A program made the position numbers and the translations under genes. 20,439 bases of DNA. Origin: a virus. The stretch spans positions 1 to 20,439 of IMG/VR virus record IMGVR_UViG_3300042507_001691; one strand, 5' to 3'. A model generated the notes under the pieces. It made no database searches and was not told the origin of the DNA. It saw only the letters and a list, made by a program, of their open reading frames with translations. This document shows, one piece after another, positions 8,231 to 14,736 of the stretch. Position 1 is the stretch's first letter; each line of letters begins with the position of its first letter.

Positions 8231-8545
8231 TTACTGCTGCCCAAGATCGCGTGCCATTTGTTTCAGCACTTCTGCGATCTGTGTTTCGTGTTGCGGTGCT
8301 TTCTTGTGCTTCGGGATGAAGTCTTCCGGCTCAATCTTTCTGCCTCGAGGCGTGTAAGGTGCGAGCATGGCGGCAGCCAGCGTCCCGGTCTGCTCCCAGT
8401 GCCCACCGATCGGCTCGTAGTACAGGTGGTAGGCCAGCCACCGCGTGAACTCCCTGCTATCCATCCGCCGGAACAACTCGCCCAGCGTCATTCCCAAGTG
8501 CCCGGCCAGCCGCATGGCGAACTGCAGCGACGGCCGGGCGTTCAT
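8231..8545 (-). CDS. Tail assembly chaperone, GpT/DUF4035-like
   Basis: Encodes 104 residues. The segment DSREFTRWLAYHLYYEPIGG (29-48) followed by HWEQTGTLAAAMLAPY (49-64) matches the pattern of GpT-like tail assembly proteins (WLAF...P.G...D...A.I). It lies directly before the tape measure gene, where the second half of the lambda G/GT pair sits. Its ATG overlaps the stop of the first chaperone gene as ATGA, with GGAGGAG about 11 bases upstream. It may be made alone by translational coupling or as a fusion by -1 frameshifting in the G5 run at 8547-8551. The C-terminal part is basic (PRGRKIEPEDFIPKHKK). Confidence 0.8.
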   Translation of the reverse strand: MNARPSLQFAMRLAGHLGMTLGELFRRMDSREFTRWLAYHLYYEPIGGHWEQTGTLAAAMLAPYTPRGRKIEPEDFIPKHKKAPQHETQIAEVLKQMARDLGQQ

Positions 8546-8904
8546 TCCCCCGCCAACTCCTCCACGTCAGACATTGACATTGCGTTGTGCTTCATGGCCC
8601 GCTTGAACAACCGGTCCACCACGGCCACGCTCTTGGTGGCCAGCTGCTCGACCTGGGCGTCAGTGAAGATCCGGCTGCCGTCCTTGTCGCACAGGCACCG
8701 AGCCAGAAACTTGCTGCGGAAGTTGGGCACGCCCTTCTCCTTGTTGGCGAGCCACTCGCACTCGTAGGCGTCCCGCTCGCCCACAGTCATCAGCCTGAGG
8801 TAGACCGTGCCGGCCTCGCCGTCCTTTTTCCACTCCGGCACCTTCACGGTCAGGATGTTCAGGTCGTCGGCCCCGATGATGTCGGCAATCGTGAGATCAG
8901 CCAT
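8542..8904 (-). CDS. Tail assembly chaperone, G-like
   Basis: Encodes 120 residues. The ATG at 8904 has a strong TAGGAG site five bases upstream, which overlaps the preceding stop; longer in-frame starts up to 9087 lie inside the previous gene and are rejected. ITVKVPEW-like N-terminus (LTVKVPEWKKDG), then VYLRLMTVGERDAYECEW and FLARCLCDKDGSRIFTDAQV: the plan of the phage tail assembly chaperone family, which keeps the tape measure soluble before tube assembly. Position between tube and tape measure genes agrees. It overlaps the next gene by 4 bases. Confidence 0.85.
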   Translation of the reverse strand: MADLTIADIIGADDLNILTVKVPEWKKDGEAGTVYLRLMTVGERDAYECEWLANKEKGVPNFRSKFLARCLCDKDGSRIFTDAQVEQLATKSVAVVDRLFKRAMKHNAMSMSDVEELAGE

Positions 8905-8912
8905 GGCGGCTC

Positions 8913-9233
8913 CTAGTTGTCGAGAATGCGAAGAGTGACCGTGTATTGCGTCACACCGTTCAACTGCGGCGCAACGGCAAACCCTTGATACACAGCCTTG
9001 CAAGTCAGGGTCGCGCCGCCGCCAGCGATTGCCAGATTCGCACGCGTGCCGTACTTCGCGGTGCTGACGTTTGCAACACCAAGGCAAGTAACCGTTACCT
9101 CACCTGGCTCGTCGGTGAAGTTGTTGGCACGCCCACGCGGCAAGCTGCCGCCGTAGTTCCACGCTAAAGACTGCACCTCGGTAAATGCCACGCTGTCAAA
9201 CGTGACCGAGATGCCGGTGCTGTAAGTCGCCAC
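8913..9233 (-). CDS. Second tail-tube-like protein
   Basis: Encodes 106 residues from a GTG at 9233 with a GGGGG stretch about eight bases upstream, 18 bases after the stop of the first tube-like gene. The protein is all-beta in appearance (SVTFDSVAFTEVQSLAWNYG; GEVTVTCLGVANVSTAKYG; YTVTLRILDN at the end). It shares with the preceding protein a short opening, an FT-V strand and a VT-LG region, so the two may be divergent paralogues of one tube fold. It could be a second tube subunit, a tail terminator or a decoration protein. No named family recognised. Confidence 0.7.
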   Translation of the reverse strand: MATYSTGISVTFDSVAFTEVQSLAWNYGGSLPRGRANNFTDEPGEVTVTCLGVANVSTAKYGTRANLAIAGGGATLTCKAVYQGFAVAPQLNGVTQYTVTLRILDN

Positions 9234-9251
9234 GGGCGGCCCCCTTGGCGA

Positions 9252-9629
9252 TTAGGCGAGCTGGAACTCAGCAGACCCACGAATGGCGTCATTCACCGTG
9301 AGCGTCACGCTCGAGCTGTTGCAGGTGGCGTTACCGCTGACGCTGATGCCACCGGTGATCGTCAGCGTGCCGGTGGTGTTCTGCGTGATCACATTGGTGC
9401 CGATGTACTCAATCGACACCGTCTTTCCGCTGTCGCCAGCCGATCCGACAAGCGGGCGGGCCAGGGTGGCAACGCTCTCGCCGGTGGTCTGACCGAGGTG
9501 GGAAACGTCGATCTGGTCGGCGGCCCCGGTCGCACCAATCGTGTAGGTGATGCTGGTGACGGTGAAGGTGGTGCCACCGAAAGAAAACCGTGTCCCGCTG
9601 CTGGCATGAGGCGTGGTGATGCTGCTCAT
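9252..9629 (-). CDS. Major tail (tail tube) protein, probable
   Basis: Encodes 125 residues from an ATG at 9629 that shares one base with the preceding stop (TAATG); GGAG lies nine bases upstream. It is Thr/Ser/Gly/Val-rich with FTVTSITYTIGATGAADQID, then VSHLGQTTGES, a tail-tube-like opening, and a beta-rich C-terminal half (TGTLTITGGISVSGNATC, then SVTLTVND). The position directly after the DUF3168-like gene and before the chaperones is where the major tail protein is expected. It is shorter than many tube proteins, which often have about 150 to 250 residues, but a bare tube domain is possible. Confidence 0.75.
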   Translation of the reverse strand: MSSITTPHASSGTRFSFGGTTFTVTSITYTIGATGAADQIDVSHLGQTTGESVATLARPLVGSAGDSGKTVSIEYIGTNVITQNTTGTLTITGGISVSGNATCNSSSVTLTVNDAIRGSAEFQLA

Positions 9630-10045
9630 TAGTTATTCTCCTGCCACCATACATCGTAGGTCTGAGTGATCTGGTACACCGGCGGCAGCTCGCTGCCGTC
9701 CAGTTGCACAAAGCCGTCCCGCTCGTTCTCTAGCGAGGTTTGGCTGATAACTACACCGTACGCAGAACCCGTCCACCCATCCAGAGTTTCACGCATCGCG
9801 TCGGCCAGTTGCCGCCCCTCTTCATAGGTGGCGGCGTACAGGTCGAACTGCACCGAAACCCGTGGCAGGCCCAGCGGTGTGGCCAGCGTTTGGCTCCGCT
9901 CAATCTGGGCTCGCTGGTACACGACAAACGGCAGGCCGGCTGACACTGGGGCCACCACGGGGAAGACCCGCAGGCCGAGCCGCATGGCCGTCGCGGGGTG
10001 CTGCGTCAGCTGCCGCATCAGCACCTGCTCAGGGCTTTTCATCAT
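9629..10045 (-). CDS. Tail completion/terminator protein, DUF3168-like
   Basis: Encodes 138 residues, starting at tandem ATGs at 10045 that overlap the preceding stop. The features RVFPVVAPVSAGLPFVVYQR (26-45) and VSVQFDLYAATYEEGRQLAD (63-82) are typical of the DUF3168/gpU-like family that caps the tail tube and joins it to the head connector. The length fits the family. It follows the gp10-like gene and precedes the tube gene, as in HK97-type phages. Assignment rests on motif memory and context, both consistent. Confidence 0.85.
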   Translation of the reverse strand: MMKSPEQVLMRQLTQHPATAMRLGLRVFPVVAPVSAGLPFVVYQRAQIERSQTLATPLGLPRVSVQFDLYAATYEEGRQLADAMRETLDGWTGSAYGVVISQTSLENERDGFVQLDGSELPPVYQITQTYDVWWQENN

Positions 10046-10857
10046 GGCGTGAAATCCCCCAAGTCGTTGAACTTTTTGCGATACGCTCTGATCGCCTGAG
10101 CCAAGGCATTCTTCATTTGGGCATCCAGCACGTTCTGCATCTGCGACCGAGAGGCCGCCAAGGCTTTGGCAAGAGGCCGGCGTGCTGGCGAAGGGCCGAC
10201 GCTTCCGGTGGCGATGAAGTCAATCGGATACTGACCGCCACCAACAAATGCACGCCGCTTGCCCTTTTTTTGTTCCGGCTTGCTGTTGAGGCCAAAGCCA
10301 GACGAAAGAATGCCACGCGGATTTGCTGGGCGATCTTTGACCGACTCAGCGATAGTCCGAATCCTGCCACCAAGAACTACCCGGCGACGCTTGGTGCGGC
10401 GAGTCTTTCCTGGCGTACGTCGCTGCGTTCCGTACTCCACCAAGTGCGAGTGGTACGCACGATTCGGCCCCTTAAGCACGCTGCCGCCAGCAAAAGCAGG
10501 CGTCGCCATCTTTTGGCTTGGCGCGTTGGTTGGCCTGCGAAAGCCGACAACCACGACCGTGACCGGCAGCCGCTGCCGGTTGTTCGTGTACTTGCGGGTG
10601 ACGTCCGTGACGCTGGCCAGAAGGTTGCCCGTGACCTGGCCCAACTGCGAGACCTGATTCCGCAGGGCTTCCTTGCCAGGCTTGGCAGCCTTTCGCAGGG
10701 CTCTGGCCTGATACTTGTTGCTGATATCCGCCGGCAGTTGCTTAAGAGCCGCCACCACGCTATCCAGCGGCTGCAGCGAAAACTCAGCCTTGGCGTACTT
10801 GCTTGTACCAAGAGCCAGCCTAATCAGCGGGCCGGCGACCCCGAACACCTGTGCCAT
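10042..10857 (-). CDS. HK97 gp10-like head-tail joining protein, enlarged
   Basis: Encodes 271 residues. The ATG at 10857 is chosen because AGGAG stands eight bases upstream and it shares one base with the preceding stop (TGATG); longer in-frame starts lie inside the adaptor gene. The family signature AYHSHLVEYGT is at residues 134-144 and the proline-containing PARRPLAKAL at 224-233. In ordinary gp10 proteins, about 130 to 150 residues long, these two elements stand close together. Here about 70 mostly basic residues (TRRTKRRRVV, KKGKRRAF) separate them. The protein works at the head-tail interface. The insert is unexplained; it might contact DNA or a head protein. Confidence 0.85.
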   Translation of the reverse strand: MAQVFGVAGPLIRLALGTSKYAKAEFSLQPLDSVVAALKQLPADISNKYQARALRKAAKPGKEALRNQVSQLGQVTGNLLASVTDVTRKYTNNRQRLPVTVVVVGFRRPTNAPSQKMATPAFAGGSVLKGPNRAYHSHLVEYGTQRRTPGKTRRTKRRRVVLGGRIRTIAESVKDRPANPRGILSSGFGLNSKPEQKKGKRRAFVGGGQYPIDFIATGSVGPSPARRPLAKALAASRSQMQNVLDAQMKNALAQAIRAYRKKFNDLGDFTP

Positions 10858-11174
10858 CAGGGAGTCTCCTGACAGATCAGCTCGTGCTCGCTGCGGTTGT
10901 TGTGCTCGAGCAGGCTGACGATCTCCAGCGTGCGGCCACGACACAGCAGCCGCATCTGCTGCGTCAGCCCGGCCACGTACCGTAGCCGCACGCGGTGCGT
11001 GATGCTCACCTCAAGCTGCCCGGCCCCAAGGGCCTCGCGGGCAGTCACGCCTTCCACGCTGGCCCAGCGATCCGTGAACGTCGACCAGGCCAGCGTGGTC
11101 TCGCCCAGAGCGTTGCGGCTCTCGGTGGCCTGCTGGATCGTCACCCGCTCGCGGAGCCTGCCTGGGTCTATCAT
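10857..11174 (-). CDS. Head-tail adaptor (SPP1 gp16-like)
   Basis: Encodes 105 residues from an ATG at 11174 that overlaps the preceding stop as ATGA. The opening MIDPGRLRERVTIQQATESR, followed by a Trp-Ser stretch (LAWSTFTDRWASVEG), ITHRVRLRYVAGL and a closing RGRTLEIVSLLEHN, is the standard plan of the phage head-tail joining family. The family plugs the connector after DNA packaging and forms the surface on which the tail docks. Length and gene order both fit. Confidence 0.93.
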   Translation of the reverse strand: MIDPGRLRERVTIQQATESRNALGETTLAWSTFTDRWASVEGVTAREALGAGQLEVSITHRVRLRYVAGLTQQMRLLCRGRTLEIVSLLEHNNRSEHELICQETP

Positions 11175-11578
11175 GTGCCGTACAGAACCAGTGTGTAGGT
11201 GCCAGTGCCTGTTAACGTGCGGACCCGGTAACCGGTTGTGCTCGAGCGAAAAGACTGCGGTATGTCGTTAACGCAGATGTTTCCGCTGCTACGGCCAGCG
11301 CTGATCTCGGGCGATGCAGAAACGATAAACAGCCCCTCACCGCCAACGCACTGAAACGCTGCCCGCTGGGCCGACGTGAATGCGACTACGTTGCCGTCAG
11401 CCCCGCGATACGACGAGATGTTGAGCGTCTGCTGGGCGGTGCCAACGGTGCCAGAAGCCACGGCCACGACGCCCATGGCGTACTCGCTTGATCCCTCAAG
11501 CGACACGACCTTGAGCGACGTAGTGCCATCGGTGTCGTGAAACAGCACGTCCACGTTCATGCGGCCGTTAAGAGCCAT
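11171..11578 (-). CDS. Unknown virion-type protein between connector and adaptor
   Basis: Encodes 135 residues from an ATG at 11578 that shares one base with the connector stop (TAATG), and ends in an ATGA overlap with the adaptor gene. It looks beta-rich (GTAQQTLNISSYRGADGNVV, then AFTSAQRAAFQCVGGEGLFI) with a C-terminal strand TGTGTYTLVLYG. Most HK97-type phages have nothing, or a short protein, at this place. A capsid decoration or connector-associated protein is possible. No family is recognised. Confidence 0.65.
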   Translation of the reverse strand: MALNGRMNVDVLFHDTDGTTSLKVVSLEGSSEYAMGVVAVASGTVGTAQQTLNISSYRGADGNVVAFTSAQRAAFQCVGGEGLFIVSASPEISAGRSSGNICVNDIPQSFRSSTTGYRVRTLTGTGTYTLVLYGT

Positions 11579-12189
11579 TAGCGGTAACTCCCCCAGCGGT
11601 GAGCGTCGAGCAAGGATTTCACGCCAAACTCAATCTCTTTGGAAATCGAGCCCGTCAGTACGGCGCTGCGCTGTTCGTACAGGCTGCCGACAATCATGAG
11701 CACGGCCGACCGGATGGCCGCCGGCACGCTTGAGCCGCTGGCCCCGTAGCCGGCCCACCAGGTAACGCTGATGGCGTTGTCATCCCGCAGGTGCGGCGGC
11801 CACGTCTGGCCGTAAAGCGTTTTGACAGCCCCCGGCGTACTGGCACGGTCGACGCGGTAACTGGCCGTTGAGTAGGTGGCCGTGGTGCCGTTCTCATACG
11901 TGAACGTCAGAGCCACCGCTGTGGCCGTGCCACTGGAAACCATCGGCGGCCTTGGCAGCTCGATGTCGTGCGTGCCGTCAGGCGGAAACGCATCGAACCG
12001 CATGACCCACTGCGTATCCACCAGCGTGCGGTCTAGGTACTGCTCGCACCACTCACGGGCCGCCGTGATCAGGGTGCCGATGTACGCGTCGTCATCAGAC
12101 ACGTCCACCCGCAGGTGGGCCTTGGCCTCGGCCAGCGTGACTGGTTCAACGGCCGGCGCTGTCTGGCGTGTCAGGCTTCGGTACTGCAC
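11578..12189 (-). CDS. Head-tail connector, HK97 gp6-like
   Basis: Encodes 203 residues from a GTG at 12189 with GAGG five to seven bases upstream; the start lies 44 bases inside the preceding gene. The region VTLAEAKAHLRVDVSDDDAY (17-36), then IGTLITAAREWCEQYLDRTL, is the hallmark of the gp6-like connector family. The tail end (AAIRSAVLMIVGSLYEQR, about residues 158-175) is also typical. The protein forms a ring under the portal. Order with the adaptor and gp10-like genes fits. Confidence 0.9.
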   Translation of the reverse strand: MQYRSLTRQTAPAVEPVTLAEAKAHLRVDVSDDDAYIGTLITAAREWCEQYLDRTLVDTQWVMRFDAFPPDGTHDIELPRPPMVSSGTATAVALTFTYENGTTATYSTASYRVDRASTPGAVKTLYGQTWPPHLRDDNAISVTWWAGYGASGSSVPAAIRSAVLMIVGSLYEQRSAVLTGSISKEIEFGVKSLLDAHRWGSYR

Positions 12190-12385
12190 GGCGTCCTCGT
12201 TTCCTCGGGGTGGCGTCGGCCGTCTCGGCCTGGTGCTCGACGGCTGCCGTCTCGATCAGTTGTTGCTGGCGGTCCTCGACGGCGACGCCTTGCGCCAGCA
12301 GCTGCGTGGCGAGCCCGCCCGCCAACTCAACAACCTGCCCAGTGCGGTAGCCTCGCCATGCACGTAGAAACCTCAGTGTCTTCAT
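12146..12385 (-). CDS. Small head-region protein, unknown
   Basis: Encodes 79 residues from an ATG at 12385, which overlaps the glycosyltransferase stop as ATGA. The N-terminal half (MKTLRFLRAWRGYRTGQVVE, then LAGGLATQLLAQGVA) matches the plan of short phage proteins of the type FLR.yrG..G.v.eL....A..Lv..GvA that stand near capsid genes. The C-terminal part is rich in Pro, Arg, Asp and Ala and probably unstructured. It overlaps the connector gene by 44 bases, which is a long overlap for this operon. Role unknown. Confidence 0.65.
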   Translation of the reverse strand: MKTLRFLRAWRGYRTGQVVELAGGLATQLLAQGVAVEDRQQQLIETAAVEHQAETADATPRKRGRRAVPKPDTPDSAGR

Positions 12386-13116
12386 TCAGCGGCACTCCAT
12401 GCAGATTCCGGGGGCTTTTGCGTCTGGGTGTACTGGTTGGCCCACTGAAACACCGGCTGGCTCAGATCCTTGCCGGGCCACGTCACGACGTACTCGCCGT
12501 GGCCGATGCAGACCCGTGGCGTGACGTAGACCTTGTTGCCGCTTTCTCGCCAGTTCGACCAGAAATAAATATCAGGGTCGCGGCGGCCATCGTTCCATGA
12601 GCCGTCAGGGCTTGGCTTGCACCAGAACCATGGTTTCTTAGCCCGCTTCAGTGCAGCGGTCGACAGGATCGTGCAGCCAAAGTGTGCCGAGTCAACTTCT
12701 TGGACTGGGGCCTGGAACCATTCCCGAGGCACGGACGTGCTGCCGCCTTCGGGCGGATTGTCTAGGCAGCCCTTTAACGTCAGCATCGGGCGGCCGTCTT
12801 CCCTCTTCGTCTGCAACGGGGCCAAGGCGTCGCACTGGAACGTGAGAGCCAGGGCAAATAGGTGCTCAATGTCGGCCTGAGAAAAGAAGCTGTCGTAATC
12901 GATCAGCAGCAGGTACTCGCACTTGTCGATGAACTGCTCAAAGACCCGCGTGTTGACCTGATCCCAGAACACGCCGGTGCCCATCGTCGGGCGGATGCCC
13001 AACGGCATCAGAGCCTGAGCCCACGCGAAGTGATTCGCCGTGAACGAAAGCCGAGGCATCGACAGACACGCCTCAACCCTGATATCTACCTCGCTTCTAC
13101 CCACCCGAACGATCAT
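12382..13116 (-). CDS. GT-A-like glycosyltransferase within the head module
   Basis: Encodes 244 residues from an ATG at 13116 with GAGG six bases upstream. Residues 67-76 (CEYLLLIDYDSFF, Asp73 and Asp75) form a strand ending in a DxD-like metal and nucleotide-sugar site. SAHFGCTILS (143-152) and DPDIYFWSNW (180-189) resemble acceptor-site regions, and IGHGE (204-208) could give the late metal-binding His of the fold. No membrane segment. It starts right after the capsid terminator and is coupled to the small gene after it. Phage glycosyltransferases that decorate capsid or tail proteins are known in actinobacterial phages, and this position suggests a virion target. The N-terminal nucleotide-binding part is short, so a remote or divergent family is likely. 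Confidence 0.7.
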   Translation of the reverse strand: MIVRVGRSEVDIRVEACLSMPRLSFTANHFAWAQALMPLGIRPTMGTGVFWDQVNTRVFEQFIDKCEYLLLIDYDSFFSQADIEHLFALALTFQCDALAPLQTKREDGRPMLTLKGCLDNPPEGGSTSVPREWFQAPVQEVDSAHFGCTILSTAALKRAKKPWFWCKPSPDGSWNDGRRDPDIYFWSNWRESGNKVYVTPRVCIGHGEYVVTWPGKDLSQPVFQWANQYTQTQKPPESAWSAAE

Positions 13117-13127
13117 GCGTGCCTCGC

Positions 13128-13167
13128 AAAAAGAGAGCGGGCGGCCCTTATCCAGAGCCGCCCGCTC
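13128..13167 (-). terminator. Intrinsic terminator after major capsid gene
   Basis: Reading the minus strand, a perfect 11-base GC-rich stem (GAGCGGGCGGC / GCCGCCCGCTC, arms at 13157-13167 and 13135-13145) with an 11-base loop is followed by TCTTTTT (13134-13128). It lies 30 bases past the capsid stop and 12 bases before the glycosyltransferase start. On the plus strand the stem has no T run, so it acts in one direction. It should lower, not abolish, transcription of the head-tail and tail genes compared with the capsid gene. Confidence 0.88.
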
Positions 13168-13196
13168 AGCGTTGCACAGGTGTCAAGCCGTCAGGC

Positions 13197-14516
13197 TCAC
13201 GCACCGACCAGGCCGATGATCGGCCCGGCGACCGTGGAGGTGCCGAGGTTGGCGTGCGTGATCGCCACGCGAGCCACGGCCCGGATCACCGTCTGGTCGG
13301 ACAGGAAGTTGACCTGATCGCTGGACGCGATCTCGATCGCCTGGCGGATGCCGTAGTAGCTCGAGTTCGCCATGTTCCCGTACAGGGCCATGATCGCACC
13401 CGTCGAGTCCGCACCGCTGGGAAGCCGGTCGGTGAGAACCACCGGGCTGCCCAAGAAGGTCGGACCCATGCCAGCCGCCAAGCCGACCGACCCGCCCTGG
13501 GCAAGGTCGAGATTCTGCATGCAGGTGGCGAAGAAGAACGGCGAGCAGAACCACTTGGCACCGGCCCGGCTGTGCTGCGGAACCGCAGCCATCATCGCCA
13601 GCAGGTTGGCCTTGGTCACCTCGTCAGGCGTGTCACCGGCAGCCGTCACAAGCGACGCCGCGTAGGTGGCACCCGAAGAGGCCAGCAGGCCACCCGTGTG
13701 GCTCGTCACAAGTCCGGCCACGGCGGGGGCGTTGCTGGGGTTCCCGCTGAACGCAGCCGACTCGACGGCGTTGCTCAGCGTCAGGGCCAGCTCGGCGGCG
13801 ATCCAGTCAGCGATGGACACGATCGAGTCCTGCAGGAGCTCGGACGCGATGACCACCGCACCGGTCACCTTCTTCGCCGTCAGCGTGACCTGATTGCTGG
13901 TCGGGTCGCTGGCAGTGATCGCGGCGTTCTCGTCAATCCAGTACGCGGTCGCACCGGCCGTCCGACGCGGGAACAGCAGCACGTCGCTCGGCATCACCAC
14001 GTTGGTGGCGTTCTGAGCAAAGGCCGAATACTGATCGACCAGGCGGATGACGGTGGAAGACAGGACGTCGGGCACGAAGGCCGCACCGGTCGTGGAACCG
14101 GTCGAACCCTGGGCACGGGCCTCGACGCCATGATCCTGGCACCACCGGCGGGCCTCGGCGTCGCCGCTCTTGGCCTTGAACCACATGCCGACCGAGTAGG
14201 CATCCTTGGCGTTCTCAAACGCACGGAGCCGACCCGAGAACGGGACCGCCTCGACGCGGGCCTTGTCGCTCCGCTCCTCGGTCACCTCGGGAGCCGGGGT
14301 GCAGCGATCCACCACCGACCGCAGGCTCTTGGCCGACTCGACCACCGACTTTTCAAAGTCGATCTTCTTGGCGAGCTTGGCGGCGTCGGCCGTCAGCGTC
14401 TCGAGCTCCAGATCACGCTCGGCAATCTTGTCGGCGTCGCCTTCGATGGCACGCACGGCGTCGATCCGGTTGGCGAGGGTAACGGCCTCGTCCTGCAGCT
14501 TCTTGAGGTTGTCCAT
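13197..14516 (-). CDS. Major capsid protein, HK97 fold
   Basis: Encodes 439 residues from an ATG at 14516, with GGAG eleven bases upstream; a GTG at 14558 adds 14 residues but lacks a ribosome site. Residues 1-70 form a charged helix or coiled coil (LKKLQDEAVTLANRIDAV), the scaffold-like delta domain removed by the protease. A cut somewhere around residues 85-100 (RVEAVPFSGRLRAF) is likely, by analogy with HK97. From residue 139 the family core begins (TGSTTGAAFVPDVLSSTVIR), with YWIDENAAITASDPT and VASELLQDS further on. It follows the protease gene as usual. A terminator follows the gene, fitting its need for high expression. Confidence 0.95.
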   Translation of the reverse strand: MDNLKKLQDEAVTLANRIDAVRAIEGDADKIAERDLELETLTADAAKLAKKIDFEKSVVESAKSLRSVVDRCTPAPEVTEERSDKARVEAVPFSGRLRAFENAKDAYSVGMWFKAKSGDAEARRWCQDHGVEARAQGSTGSTTGAAFVPDVLSSTVIRLVDQYSAFAQNATNVVMPSDVLLFPRRTAGATAYWIDENAAITASDPTSNQVTLTAKKVTGAVVIASELLQDSIVSIADWIAAELALTLSNAVESAAFSGNPSNAPAVAGLVTSHTGGLLASSGATYAASLVTAAGDTPDEVTKANLLAMMAAVPQHSRAGAKWFCSPFFFATCMQNLDLAQGGSVGLAAGMGPTFLGSPVVLTDRLPSGADSTGAIMALYGNMANSSYYGIRQAIEIASSDQVNFLSDQTVIRAVARVAITHANLGTSTVAGPIIGLVGA

Positions 14517-14559
14517 GTTCGGTGAGACTCCTGCGGCGGTATTGCCGATGGAGTTCACG

Positions 14560-14736
14560 TTAGGACGTCGGGCGTGGCCCCTTGCAGAACCGCACTTCCG
14601 AAACTGTTGTTTTCACAAACGCGACCGCACGAGCACCGCACCTCGGGCAACGCAGATACCGCTGCCGCTCGTCACCGCACGGGCGACTTGAACGGGTACG
14701 CAGTCGCTCGCCGCAGGTGCAGCGTGGTTCAGACAC
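14560..14736 (-). CDS. 58-residue zinc-ribbon protein
   Basis: A short frame runs from a GTG at 14736 to a TAA at 14560. The start overlaps the protease stop by eight bases (GTGTCTGA), and GAGG lies eight bases upstream. The product has CTCGERL at residues 6-12, Cys20, and LRCPRCGARA at 28-37, so two CxC or CxxC pairs could hold one zinc ion. The same GTG-over-TGA start style is used by the gene at 1334. It fills the gap between protease and capsid genes. It could bind nucleic acid or a capsid protein; evidence is motif plus context only. A chance frame is possible but the Cys spacing argues against it. Confidence 0.6.
   Translation of the reverse strand: MSEPRCTCGERLRTRSSRPCGDERQRYLRCPRCGARAVAFVKTTVSEVRFCKGPRPTS

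Noticed and set aside
9862-10872. Plus-strand frame of 336 codons opposite the gp10-like gene
   Set aside because: Antisense shadow without motif; the minus strand carries recognised families over the same bases.
13119-14525. Plus-strand frame of 468 codons opposite the capsid gene
   Set aside because: It is the antisense shadow of the capsid gene; the composition (Arg, Gly, His rich, no domain) is that of a GC-rich mirror frame, and it runs across the terminator.
14517-14558. Extended GTG start of the capsid protein at 14558
   Set aside because: No ribosome site precedes it, while the ATG at 14516 follows an AGGAG.
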